From positions 41,691,237-41,755,236 of the forward strand of contig NC_016133.3 of assembly GCF_000005505.3 (NCBI RefSeq): a stretch of 64,000 nucleotides of DNA, written 5' to 3'. A program made the translations under genes and the position numbers. Positions 12,301-24,407 of the stretch are shown here, piece after piece. The DNA comes from Brachypodium distachyon (Eukaryota > Streptophyta > Magnoliopsida > Poales > Poaceae). Under the pieces are notes generated by a model. That model was given only the letters and a program-made list of their open reading frames with translations, was not told the DNA's origin and did no database searches. The number at the start of each line of letters is the position of its first letter. Within the stretch, counting starts at the first letter, position 1.

Positions 12301-15300
12301 AAATTCACCAAAGTCATGTCAGTTACACAGAATGTTCAGGAACAGGAAACAACTTTAGTATTTTCAAAATTGGGACAGTTGGATCCAACCATAACCTTGT
12401 AAGCAAGATAACCACGCTTTCGTTGAAAGAAGAGAACGTCTATTTTCAACACTGATCTCGTAGAGGAAATCTGAGATGGACACTGACTTCTTAATCCCTA
12501 AAATCGGGACCCTAACCTTGTTAATCTCAGTAATACTGACATCAAAGTTGTTTGGCACAAGGAAAATGATGATCCCGGCCAGGATTTCTGATTACTCTCA
12601 CCGATAATTCAGACCCACATGTCATATCCATCTTGTGCCCAATCTTTTTTCTTCTCTTCCTTCCTGATCTCAATCAGGGTCTAATCAATAGATGAGTAAC
12701 CTGTGATATATGGGACCTCGTTATCATCATGGATTGGGATACTAATTTAGAAGCACAAGATTGATGAGAGGTAGCACCAAAATGCTAGCCACCGCGAGGG
12801 TGCCTGCCTGCACAACAACAAGTGCTGGTCCAGTGCGTGAGGGCCCGCATGGCAGTGAAGTGGAGATGATAATGAGGACCCATACAACACAACCTACTCA
12901 TCTTTCGATCAGACCCCGATTAAGATCAGGAAGTGAACTATCAGCGAGAGTAATGATAAATCTTGGCCAGGATCATCCTTTTCCTGGTGCGCGAAACAGT
13001 AAGGTGAGAATTGACGGGGATTAACAAGATCAGGTTTCCGATTTCAGGGATTAAAAACTCAAGGCTCATCTCATACTTCCTCTACGGGTCAGGTTGAAAA
13101 TAGACATTTCTCTTCAAAGACAAATGAAAAGAATTCAGCGATAGAGATTGGAGAGTAACTGTATAAAACAACTAGAGAATAAATTTCAGATTTGCATCAC
13201 GCAAAACACCAGCATTACTATTTCTATGCATACATCGGTATTTCGACCCTGCGTTGCACCACCTGCCCACTTGAAGATCACGTCTTAGAAACTGGTGGTG
13301 CAAAGTGCAATGCATGGTTGAAAACCTGCTAATTGTTGTTAAATGCAATGAAATAGTAACCTTAGTGTTTTGCGCAACGGGTATCAAATTAGGAGGTGCA
13401 AAGTGAAGTTTCACCCAAAATAAATATACCTTGTATCTCCTGAATTCTGTTTATGACCAAAACTTCTTCAGGATAAAGGCGCAATTGTTACAGATAATCA
13501 AAATTAGCTGACAGTGTAGACGGTTGAATAACAAATATATTACCCAAGTAGCATATTTCTTTTGTCCATAATTCAAGGCTTAGTAAAGTAGATGCTATTT
13601 TGATCCTTAGGTTAATGGAAGAACAAGATATGTGGATATGAACTCGAGGAGGCGGTGGGGGTATCCAATTTGAGTGAAACTGGATTTCAGCCAATATTCC
13701 TAAATGCTAATCCTCCTATGATTTGAACAATTCAGCATTAACCAAAATTGTTTAGGTTCATTTTTAAAAATGGATGTCAATTTAATATTAGACCTTAAAA
13801 ACACATCCTATGACTGATTTCCACATCCAGACATATTATTTAAATAAAATGTGCACACCTACCTTCTCAAGCTTGTCCAATTTCGTGAAATGGCGCCCAT
13901 AAGATGTATAGCGCATGCCATGAAGAAACGGTGCAAGATATATGTTCAGTTTGTTCTGCAGATAATAGTTCACATATCATGTCAACTGTGATTGTGGGCT
14001 TGCTATTTGAGAGGATAAACACCAAGCATGTTACTCTCATATACTCCCTCCGTCCAATATTAAGCGTCGCAACATTGTCTAGATACACATGTATCTAAAC
14101 GTGTTTTAGTATGTAGGTACATGCCTATTTAGACAAAGTTGGGACACTTAATATGGGACAGATGGAGTATAATTCATTACAAACAACCATTAGGATATTT
14201 TTGTGGTATCGAATTATGCACTCAGCTTATCTCAGTATCTTAGTAATAAGTAGGTATGGAAAAATTCTACGAGCCTAAAAGTGCGAACAAAATACCTCAA
14301 AAACAACTTTGTACTAAATCTGAGGCACTTATTATGGATCGGAGGGAGTATTTGTTTTTGAGGTAAAGAAATCATAGCTTCTTTAGACAGAGTTATCAGA
14401 CATGAGCTGAGTTCATAATTTTCATATAATTAAATCTCAGCAATGCAGGGCAAAACAAAAGAATAAATTAGCATGTTGATGCCACATTCGTAGTGTACTA
14501 AAAGACAGAAAGTGAACTCATCATCTTCATGTACCTTCCACTTTGCAAGTTGGAAAAGATCATGCTGCGTGCAAACACCTTTGGCTGCTTCTATCCCGGC
14601 ACCATTTTCTAACATATGTAGAGCAGTTCTAATCGCCTGTGCAAGGAATACACGTCAGAATCTAACAAATTCATGGCAGTACTTCTAAGAAAGTGCAGCA
14701 TAGTACCTCAACAGACTTTTCCACCTTTCCCAATGTAATTGTATCGGTATTCTTCATAAATGATGTGTACGTAGATGAAACCACTAGCTTCTTTTGTACA
14801 TCCTCAATAGTTATCTCCGATGAAGTTTTCTGTGCAAACTCATAAATCCTGAAATATAAAAAAATATGCAGTACTAAAACATGTAACTAGACAAATACTT
14901 GGGGAAAGACGTAACGTGCAGATAGCAGTGCAACGCTCAACATATTTCATACAATAGTGGCGTATGAACAATGTGAAACAAGGTAAATATGATTATTCTA
15001 CATTCCTTCAGGTTTTGTTTTATTTTATTAGCATATATCATCACATATTGTGCAGTTATATAGTTGTTGACACAAGATACACAAACTTTCCTGTTTCGTA
15101 AAACCCTGCTCACTTGTTACACAACAACCAATTAGAGAAAGAACCAAGCAAGAGTGGCAACAACTAGTAAAAATTAAAAGTTTGGGCATTGGATGGATTT
15201 AGTGTTGCTCATATTTTACAAGAGCTCCATTGAGTCCAGCATTTGTTATGGAACCAATTCCTATAATAATGAAACCCGTGTGAGATAAATAGAAGTATTT

Positions 15301-17695
15301 CAAATACATCCATTCACTCAATTCACATAATCTAGTCGTATTTTTCCCCAACGGATTACTGTAAATTTGAAGGGTGGCATCTAGTGATCCTTAGCTTTTC
15401 TCAGTGTCATACACTATCTTTACAACTAAACCTAAACATCCCAAATCATCTTAACGTGCAAGAAAATTTAGCACTTCCACCAATCCCAAATACAAGTTAT
15501 TGGCTTATCATGATCTATGCCTACAATTTTGATCACATTACTTTAGCAAATACCAACGCATAGTTTTTGAAAGTACCTAGTACAATAATCCTTGCAAAAT
15601 TGTTTATAAACAGCAAGTATATATGTTTTAAAAATATTTAATCGGTAAACTTAAATTTGTAGTGGAGTACATATGAAGACAATAAACAGTCGAAAAAAGG
15701 AACACAGAAGTAAAAAGAGAGACATATTTACCTCCTCGCAGTGTTTATGTCAACCTCGGGGAATGAACTGACAGGGATCACTGACGTAACTGCTTTTTCC
15801 CCCGATACAGGCCTTCGGTAACAAGCTTTTGCACCTCCAGATTCAGGAGCTTTCATCCTTTTAGCTATCAAATTGCTAGAGGAAGAACAGGTTGTTGTAC
15901 CGAAAGATCTTTTGCTATTGGACAATGGGACAGCGACGCACTCCTCAGCGACGCATTCCTCAAGGCGCCGTATCTTAACCCTCTTCATGCTATTTACATT
16001 GCTGGGTTTTCTGCTGAGGGCAGGATCACCAGGAAACTTAATATGATCTCTCAGGGGAGTTCGAAGCTTTGGATCAATATCATGCTTCCTGGCCAAAGAA
16101 AAAGATATTCAGAAATATGAACATGAATAATGAGCAGAACTAATTAACTACAGGAAGAAAATCTTACATGCAGTATATTAATATGCGATTATTCGGCAGA
16201 AGGCCGTCCCATGCCCTTTGGAAATGACAAACACCATTCTCTATAATGTCATCAAAGGAAATTTTCCTGCAGACAGGTAAATATGTATCAGTTTGATCCA
16301 ATACAAAGTAATAAATAGCAACAAACAATGAATGCAAACTACGTTGGCTGAAATATGGGATCAAGTCATTAATGCCTTGGCAAACATCTTCTGTGGTAGG
16401 ACTTCGGGCACCGCCGGCAAACCGCAAACTGCAGCGCTTCAACCTCCTTCTTTTCACCATATTTGCAAACATCACATCTATGGACTGGACATCCAAATTT
16501 TGCCCCATTCACAATCTTTGTCATGTACTCAGTTGCTTTTGCTTCATTTTCAGGGAAGAGTAAGTGTGCAACACATTTAGCATGATAAAAGTGACCACAA
16601 TTTGGTGAAGCACATGGGAACACCTAAAGAAACAAGATTTTTAATATGCTGCGACCTGCTTGAAATTTCTCAAATTTATACTACGAAAAGACGATTTAAC
16701 CTCAGGAGGATTTGTTTTTGCTGAACCCAATCTATGACAAGCAAAACATTGATATATTTCACGTTCACAATTCTTGCATAGGAACACTTTAATTGCCTGC
16801 AGATATGTAAAAAGTTCATCAAAAGATGCCTGGAATAGGCGAACTAGTTTCATTCACAAGTGAGAGGATTAGAATAGGTACATCAAACTGAACCGTTGTG
16901 TAGCCCAAGGTTTTGCAGTCTTCGCCAGCACCTTTGGTCGCGTGAAACGACCTCAGACACTTGCCTTCACAGCTGCAAGTAGATCAGCAGAAGTGTGTAT
17001 CGCAAATGAGGAATTATGGAGGAATATAGAAGAGAGGAGTATTTTTACATAAAAACTAAGGATGATAGCACATATTCTATGGTAAGGAGCAATGTAACAC
17101 AAAAGCAACACCATAACACCCGTTATGTTTAATAACAAAATAACAAATTAAACCATGCAAGCAGAAACTAGAATAAACCATCTAAATATCACACGCATAC
17201 AACCAGGCATGATTGAAGCAACACAAAACAACAGGTAAATTTATAAGCCAAGGCATTTCATTCTTGGTAGACTGCATCAACATATTATACCTGGCCTACA
17301 GTTACGAAACATGGTGCAACTATGCTCTATACGAAATCCATTTCTACCCATAACTAGGGCATGCTAAGTTCTATACTTAGATTAACGATCGCTATACTTT
17401 GTTTCAAGGAAAAGGTATAGTTTCAAAAGCAATAATTTTGCTATGGATCGAAAACCAAAATTTCAGAATTTTCTGTAACAAATGGGCTGAATCCATAAAT
17501 GCTAAAATACTGTATTATATGCTGGTAGCTTCCTTGATGCAGGAACTAAACTGATATTATTTAGTTACACTTTGTTCAAAGCAGATAAAACACAAAACAA
17601 ATGGACATGTACCTTGCAATTTCACCACCATTGTCACATAAGGCACAAATCAAATCAATGCTGTCAGAACTAACTTCATCATCATTCTCAGCCAT
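9396..17695 (-). CDS. EDM2-like PHD-finger protein with methyltransferase-fold domain
   Basis: Homologue of Arabidopsis ENHANCED DOWNY MILDEW 2, a nuclear chromatin regulator that controls heterochromatin-containing introns and transposon marks. Coding exons, 5' to 3': 17695-17613, 16972-16882, 16796-16701, 16623-16376, 16266-16168, 16088-15732, 14848-14707, 14636-14535, 13955-13863, 12294-12253, 11144-11034, 10857-10786, 10705-10587, 10502-10439, 10343-9396. They join in frame to 888 residues. Tandem PHD-type zinc clusters span about residues 17-185 ([59 protein letters not shown]). Next come the conserved [16 protein letters not shown] and [10 protein letters not shown] blocks. The methyltransferase-like fold has [10 protein letters not shown] (454-463) and NPPFG (517-521), then [16 protein letters not shown]. 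The start is the first ATG after an in-frame stop. The ~200-residue N-terminal region of Arabidopsis EDM2 is absent, and the tail lacks its proline-rich end. Intron 4 uses a GC donor. Confidence 0.93.
11457..11580. mobile_element. Stowaway-type MITE in EDM2-like intron 10
   Basis: A 124-bp element with ends CTCCCTCGGTCCAACAAAGG and the inverted TTTGTTGGACGGAGGGAG, flanked by TA on both sides. Same subfamily as 2893-3017. Confidence 0.92.
12372..13164. mobile_element. Long terminal-inverted-repeat element in EDM2-like intron 9
   Basis: About 12372-12620 and about 12880-13164 are imperfect inverted copies: on the left TCTATTTTCAAC, GTAGAGGAA, TTAATCCCT, CTTGTTAAT, GGCCAGGAT and TTACTCTC; the same blocks appear in the same order on the reverse strand at the right. 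The arms exceed 200 bp and the ~260-bp centre has no coding frame. Long arms suggest a non-autonomous MULE-like element. I could not settle the exact borders or a 9-bp duplication. Confidence 0.65.
13186..13395. repeat. Foldback repeat in EDM2-like intron 9
   Basis: The left arm (from TTTGCATCACGCAAAACACC to GCGTTGCACCACC) pairs with a right arm ending in GTGTTTTGCGCAACGGGTAT. The arms are about 75-95 bp and share GCAAAACAC, TTACTATTTC and TTGCACCACC blocks. This is a small MITE-like hairpin beside the larger inverted-repeat element. Confidence 0.6.
14044..14167. mobile_element. Stowaway-type MITE in EDM2-like intron 8
   Basis: A 124-bp element with the CTCCCTCCGTCCAATATTAAG end and an inverted, slightly diverged right end (CTTAATATGGGACAGATGGAG), flanked by TA. 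Confidence 0.9.
14325..14350. mobile_element. One end of a second, truncated Stowaway-type MITE
   Basis: GCACTTATTATGGATCGGAGGGAG followed by TA is a typical right end; no matching left end is present. It lies 158 bp from the complete element in the same intron. Confidence 0.6.
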
Positions 17696-19243
17696 ATGGT
17701 CGTACACAACAATTGCAATGTTATCTGTTCACTTAGACACCTCTATAAACCTGTTCAAGCACCGAAGGAGTCTGTTCATCAGCATGGTTGAGCATTACAT
17801 GATTCATGACAACTATTGCACAAAGTAATATCTGCAGCAGTCAACTAGACAAAGATCCCTCGGCTCTCTCCAAGTACACAGCTGATTGGCCCACATGTGG
17901 TTTAGTATCGAGGGTTTTCTTTTGTATAGTGCTAAATCTCTGGGACGCTGCTTGATACTTGGTATCGGCACGACGCCCTTATGGCTCCATGACTACCTTC
18001 TCATCAAAGTTGCAGAAGGACTGAAAGAATGGCAAATTTGTGCCAAAAAAAACTTATAAAAACTTCAGTCCGATCTGGGAGCACTGGTCCCCCCCTTTTC
18101 AACTTCCACAATTCCTCATGTTCCGCTCAAATGGGCATGATGTTTCGCTGATGCTCAAGAACCTCCCTATTTACCCGAAATGGAAACACAATACATGAAC
18201 TAAAACCCATACCACAAAACTGGGGAAACCATGAAACTTCTTGGAGACCACAGGCCTTAAAAAAGCGAAAAGCATAACTGCCTGCTCTCCAATTCTTGCT
18301 TTTGGCACGATTTGATGACAAAACACATGAATGATAAAATAAAATACCGAGAAAATCAAACAGATACACGCAGGGACGATCATATTTGTGCACGGGGATG
18401 TGGATACACACCTGAACGGCCAAGACCTCCTAATTCCCCCCCAGTTTCTTCTCAAATTTAAACGCCGGTCTCAGTTTGTTACGGAGTGCTACTAGCAGTA
18501 CGGTGGTTACTACGGAACGACCTTCAAACTCGTGAGCATTACCACACAAATTTCAAAAATAATAACCACGGACCCATGACCCCGATAATGCAGTAAACAC
18601 CGCCGTTGAGATAAACTCAGAGGGAAAGGACAAACGCACCACAAGGAAGCCGCCGGCAGCTTCCCCTCGCGAAGTTGCTAGATATCTGTAGGTGGAAGCG
18701 GTGGTGAACTAGAAGCCGGCGACGAGCGGCGGGAGGCACGGCGGAGGACGAGCTGCAAAGTAGGTCACCGTGAGCGGCGATGGTGAGTAGCAGCGTCACG
18801 GATGCTTCCCCGCGATTCTCCTAAATCCAAACAAACCTCTCGCATTTAAGCGGAAACAAATCGCAGGAGACCAGAAAGGCGCATCAATTAAACCTCACAG
18901 CACGGAATTAATACGAACGAATCTAACCCTATAATTACGAACACACACGCGCACTAGCGTACCCAATCATAGGCAATGCCACCAACAAACCAACTCAAAA
19001 ATACCAGTACTACAAACCAAAAAAAGGGAACAAAATAGCAGAGAACGAAGGCGCAAAATCCACCCGGAAACAGCCACAAAAAATGCACCAAAACCACCGG
19101 AGAACGCAGGCATTCCCCCACAAACTTCTACTCGGAATCGTCGCCGACCAGACAGGAACCAACCGATCGTCGCGTAGAAACCCCCAAAACCACAACCGAA
19201 CCCGTCGCCTCTGGTTCATCAAGCACAAACACGCGTACGTACC
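17696..19243 (-). other. 5' UTR exons and leader intron of the EDM2-like gene
   Basis: Minus-strand reading shows an exon that ends CTCCGTGAG before GTACGTACG at 19242-19241, preceded by an AAACCCTAG motif common in plant 5' UTRs. A candidate acceptor (GACTGCTGCAG) places the second leader exon at 17831-17696, directly before the ATG. The intervening ~1.4 kb would be a leader intron. I looked there for the missing N-terminal EDM2 region and found no matching frame. Confidence 0.5.
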
Positions 19244-20307
19244 TCACGGAGCCGAGCAGCGGAAGACGACCACTAGGGTTTCATCTCCGCGAGCATAACC
19301 CCTTCTTCCCCTTCCTCCAGCACAAAACCCACATGAGCAAAACCACACAGGAATTTTCCCTTTTGTTTTTTTGGTTGGGAGGGGAAGAGAGAGATGAAGC
19401 ACACAGAGAGGCTCTGCACAAGACCAGTCACAACTCGCAACAAGTATGATGAGGAGTGGGAGAGAGAAAATAGGGAGGCGAAACACTGCTCACGTCCGTT
19501 CTATGCTCCCCCTCTATCCCACGACCACCGCCTTGAGCGCCACCACGCCAATTCCTTACCCGCTCTCCCTCGCACACACTGAATTCCTTACATGCCCCAC
19601 CTTGTGTGGGCTCCGTAGTCATCAGAAGAGTATGATGGTGTTGGGTATTGAAGGGAAAGGCATATTTGCGTGGGACCAAATAGTCAGCGGGAGTGGAGGG
19701 GTTGGATGCATGGACTGGGGGTCCTTGGGAGGCTCCAGCGTGGTGTAGGCCGTAGATTAGCCCAGCCTTTGCGTCCTAGCCCTGCTAGAGTCGATGCCGG
19801 CCGTCCGATTCGCGAGGAGAACTTTTGACGTGATCGGCGCCGTGCGAACAGGCTCTGACCCATATGGCGGAACGCCCGTTTGCACCGTGGTTCATGGGGC
19901 GAGACCAAGGTAGTCAAGACTTCAAAATTGCTGCGCATTTGATGCGAACTTGCACATATTAATGACATGAGCCATTAAGTGTTTTTCTTTTTAAAAAACA
20001 TCGAGCTTGGTATAACCAATATTCCAATATTGAAACGACGCACGTACTGCCCTTTCGAATAATACGGTGATCTTTGACAAATTGAAAATGAGGTGTCGCC
20101 TCATCAACAACATATCGATCAGAATAGTACAACAGAAGCATTGCTGCGGTCCATTAATACAAACTTATATTACAAATCCATACAAACTGAAGTGCCAACA
20201 TAAATATCTTACAAACTGGTTCCCAAAAGTACCGGGAATTTAAAACCGTTCTGTTTGGTACAGCAAAAGTCATACTACACGCTCGTCTCACAAACCTACT
20301 AATTGAT
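19244..20307. other. Promoter region of the EDM2-like gene and intergenic DNA
   Basis: CT-rich leader sequence on the minus strand (19300-19600) is consistent with a transcription start in this interval. No unambiguous TATA box was found. From about 19980 onward the sequence is AT-rich and probably transposon-derived. Confidence 0.4.
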
Positions 20308-20444
20308 CTACACGTCAGTGTTGTCTCCACGGTACTCGAAGTAATAGTCCACTCCTTCGTCGACTTTCATCGAAGGTGGCTCCGCTGGTACTTCTTCTCC
20401 AACTTCGACGTACACCACTTCTTCCTTTGTCGTCGGCTCACAAC
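20308..20444 (-). pseudogene. Exon-like fragment, probably transposon-derived
   Basis: After a good acceptor (CTTTGTTTAG) an acidic frame reads GCEPTTKEEVVYVE, VGEEVPAEPPSMKVDEGVDY and YFEYRGDNTDV to a TAG at 20310-20308. Upstream (to about 21200) the minus strand has no matching frame of useful length. Acidic tails of this sort occur in grass retrotransposon polyproteins, but I cannot name the family. Confidence 0.35.
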
Positions 20445-22647
20445 CTAAACAAAGGAGGTTTACATAGGGGATGAGTACGGAAGGTACTCAACAAGTCCAG
20501 AGATAGCAACAGGTGTTTGATGCACTATGTACTGAGAACAGAGGAGTTCTCCAAAAGAATGCATTTGTAGGGTAAGAGAGCCAGGTTACTATTCAAAGAG
20601 CTATTGTTCCCTTGTCTTACAGGCTGCTAGAGTCCCCGATGGACTCCTTTCCTGCCGCGTTCGTAGTTCCAGCCAGGAACATGGAGTGACAGGTCACACT
20701 TTTTACACTCTGCAGAGGTGCGTTACTTTACCCACAAAGGACCAAGTGTCATGGCGTTCATGCTGTCACACTCACAACCGGACTCTTGAATCACAAAGCC
20801 TTTTCGCTTTCTTTCTGCCATACACCGCGTCGTAGTCCCACTCAACAGGCCGGGTACTACCGGTCTCATGCTGATGCTACAGATATAGCACATGGTAGCT
20901 GGTCCCAGACCAGACTACCTTCCTAGTAGTTGATACTACAGATCCAACTACCAAGGTCTTGCTCTCCCGGGGGTAGTATGGCATAGGACAAGGGTACTTT
21001 GACTTTGCCCTGCCCATACAGGGTATGTGGTCAACACGGTCGCTACGGCGCTTAAACACGGGTAATCAATTGTTGTTTAACCTTATATGAAAACCCATTG
21101 TAGTGGAAGCCGCCTTCCATTGTGCCTTCGACACCTTTCCAGAGTTCCACCACCAACCATGATCACGCCCAAGGATGGCGGTCACTATTCTAATTGATTC
21201 ACTTTAGAAAATAGGTTTTCATTTTGTGCAAGTTATAGAAGAGATGGAAACTTTGTCAAACAGTATCGAAGGACATGAACAAGAAACTGGACTTGCCTGG
21301 TGATGAATAGGTAATGGAATTCAACGGGTTTGCTTGCTGAACTCCTGCTTCTGAAAAGAGAGAAAGTCCGATAAGGACTTGTTCCAGAAGTTATGCATCG
21401 AATGCATGTAATGCAGATGATTATGCTCATGACATGCTCATGATAGTGCTATATAAATTTTATCACAGCAAGAAACTTGAAACACCTGCATGTACAATTT
21501 TAAGAATTGTAGCTATTGTCATTGAACCTTTATTGTGATTTAAAGCATTAAAGCCAATTCATAATTAGGTTCTGATTTATTTTGGTTTGACAACTCACTT
21601 AACAAATTTCCTCACTCGCAGAAATTTGGTGAATAGAAACAAACTGACTGAACTGGTCTCTCTAACTCAACTTGATTAACTTTTTGGTTCTGGACATTTG
21701 AGTGTTAGCTAACTAGACAATTGGGATTTATCCCTAGTGGTTGCGGCTTCTGGACATTAATAAGGATAGCTGTGCATAACTGTGTTAGTAACCATCTACT
21801 AGATACTAACACTACACTGTAAAATGGTACAGCTCACCTTATGGTTCAAAGATTTTGGATCCTGGAACTAAACAACTATTTGGCATGGTTATCTTACTCC
21901 TAAAACCTGACTTGGTTCCCCACTAGTTGGTGTATTAAAGCTTAAAGCTTAACCAATAAGTCTACTAAAATCTGGGAACAAAACATCTAGATGTAGAACC
22001 TGTTGGTGGTCTTTTGGGTTCTAGCTACACTGCACTGGAACCTGAAGATATGCTACAGTTCACGGGAGCTTGCTATTTCTTTGCCAAAGAAGTTACAAGC
22101 TACAACTGCTAGCTCTCTAAAGTTCAAAGTATTGAGGTTCAGTTTAATTTATTTTTCACACTTCAATCAATCCATCATGCAAGAAAAACATGTATAAACA
22201 GGGAGCAATCAAGATGACAGTCAAGTGATCCACTGCTACTGTCCTAGTTCAGAGTTGACATGCATATTTGTTCAATCCATAAAACTAAAGATACAAGAAC
22301 ACTAGAAGGAAGTAATCTTTGGTGAAAACAATTTCCTACAGGAATATGTACTCTAATATGTGTGTGTACACTTGCTTCAACAACCTGAACATCTACTACA
22401 GGAGTGTAGCTTCCTGGTTGATGGTTATTCCAATTTCAAAGTACTGAAGTACAAATATTCTGAAATTACTTGCCAGGCTTAATGTTGAATCATAGAAATT
22501 AATTGCCATGCTTTAATCTAATTCTCTCTACAACTTAAGCACTCAATCTTACAAACAAGGTGTCTATTTACACACATGTGCACTTGCTCGACAACAGCCA
22601 AATTAAACACAGCAGCAAATAGTAATTGTACAATTAACTACCTACAC
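20445..22647. other. Intergenic, probably degraded retrotransposon sequence
   Basis: 20460-21200 has a composition unlike the surrounding AT-rich DNA and contains no gene I can support. 21200-22640 is AT-rich with no recognisable feature. Confidence 0.35.
22643..22647. repeat. Target site duplication, left (TACAC)
   Basis: TACAC directly before the LTR; repeated at 23024-23028. Confidence 0.8.
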
Positions 22648-23023
22648 TGTCATGAAATAGGTTCACGACACGGGGGATAATGGCTTTAGGGCCTGTACGA
22701 GGTGACCCTGAACCCAAGAGGCGCGACGGCGCCATGAAAGGCAGCCGCACCTCAAGGGCAGGGAGGAGGTATAACTAGATTGGTTTATTCTTGCTTGCCT
22801 CATAACCGTTACGGGGGCCCCTTTATATAGGGAAGACTCGACTTGACATCCAAGAAACTAATCTCTACTTTCCTAACAAACCATATCTCTACTTTCCTAA
22901 CAAAACATATCTCAATATTCCTATCTTATCTCGTGCCTAACTAATTTAGGAGATGCTAATAGGATATTGTCCCTTATATGGATACCTAGTGTTGTGGCCC
23001 TATATGGATGTACGCCCGTGACA
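22648..23023 (-). mobile_element. Solo LTR, 376 bp
   Basis: The ends TGTCA...TGACA form the inverted LTR termini and are flanked by TACAC on both sides. On the minus strand an internal TATA box (CCCTATATAAAGGGG) and downstream R-like sequence (AATAAACCAATCTAG) look like an LTR promoter. No internal retrotransposon domain and no second LTR adjoin it, so it is a solo LTR from unequal recombination. Confidence 0.85.
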
Positions 23024-23291
23024 TACACTCACAGCTTCTTTTCTGAACATAATATGCTATTTCCAGAACTGAACTGTATGCATGTGTGTGTGCACACCTA
23101 CATACACAGGTTGAGAGTACAAAATTTGACAACAAGAAAGCATGGTTTCCTGTATAGCCTCAAGATGACATTAAAAAAAGTCTGAAGTAAGCTTCTACTG
23201 TAAACCCAAAGGCTTAATAAGAAAGCAACAACACTCTGTTTTCTACAGAGAACACTAACAAAAACAAGCTGAGGTTTTCCCTAACCATGAG

Positions 23292-23649
23292 GTACTTTGA
23301 TTAATGAGATGATTGATGAGGTACTTAGAAAGGTACTGTGATTTTGAGTACCATCATCTACCATGGGTACATGACGAGGTACTAGTTTTTAATAAATGTT
23401 TATGTTGTAATTCTGTCTTGGTACATGATGTACATAATTTGATCTGTCCAGGTACCTAAAAACTTTTAAGATACATGTGATGTACAACATGATGTATTTG
23501 TATCATAATCTCATGTACACGAGATACTTAAAAACTGATAAGTTACATGTCACGTACAATAATTTGTACTTAAAACCTGTTAAGGTACAATACACATACC
23601 TTAATGTACTAAATTTGTACTTATAAACATGTCATGTACCATAATGTAC
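23292..23649. repeat. GTAC-rich degenerate repeat block
   Basis: Eighteen GTAC tetramers in 358 bp, mostly as GGTAC, ATGTAC or TTGTACTTAAA, in an AT-rich setting. Spacing is irregular and units such as GTACTTAAAA and CATGTACA recur, pointing to decayed short tandem duplications. Confidence 0.75.
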
Positions 23650-23781
23650 TTAAAAGTGGAAGAGAGAGAGAAGAGAGAGAGGAGCAAAAGTTGTCAGCCG
23701 GTCAGACTTCTAATCCCCCATTAAATTTAAAGTGTGATAAATTAACTAACAGAGAAAAGGAGGAAAAGACCAAATATGTGG

Positions 23782-23789
23782 CTAGGAAG
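23782..23789. repeat. Target site duplication, left (hAT)
   Basis: CTAGGAAG, identical to 24408-24415. Confidence 0.88.
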
Positions 23790-24407
23790 CAGTGGCGGAG
23801 CTAGGATTTATGTTTAGGGTGGGACAGCTAGACAGTAATTTTTTTGCTAGCAGATCAGCATACAGGAGGAGTACTATCAATGACACAATTTTACTAAACT
23901 ACTCTAAAAAAATCAACATCACTGATTCCACACATCTGAACAATCATGAATCAATGAATCATCAATGTATATAATCAACTAATCCATATCTTAATTCCCA
24001 AAAAATGATCTTACCTTGCGGTTAGGCTTGAAAACTTCAAAAAAGCAAAGAAGATTGAAACGCCCCGAGTATCTCTCCTAGCGGCGGCTGTGGTTGCTCG
24101 TGATGTAGCCTGCAAAGCGAGCATTGGCGTCAGGAAGACGAGAAATCGGAGCGTCGACGAGTCGGCGTCGGGAGTTGGGAACACGAGAAATTGGGTCGTC
24201 GTACGAGTCATGCGGCAGTTCCGTTCGCTTGTGAACGAAGTCTGTGCGCTGCGTCGTCGTGTGGTTGGAGTTGGGCTAGGATACGTAATTCAGGAGATGG
24301 ACCTTTTTTGGGCTTTTTCTCTCAGCGCTGACGACACTACTATAGTAGTCAAGTATGCTATTATGTCAGATTCTTCCCATCGTGCCACCCAGCCAGCTCC
24401 GCCACTG
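23790..24407. mobile_element. Non-autonomous hAT element, 618 bp
   Basis: Terminal inverted repeats CAGTGGCGGAGCT / AGCTCCGCCACTG bounded by identical 8-bp duplications (CTAGGAAG), the hallmark of the hAT superfamily. The interior has a GC-rich segment (24060-24300) with an open frame on the + strand but no hAT transposase motif (no BED finger, no dimerisation block), so it depends on an autonomous partner. Confidence 0.9.
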
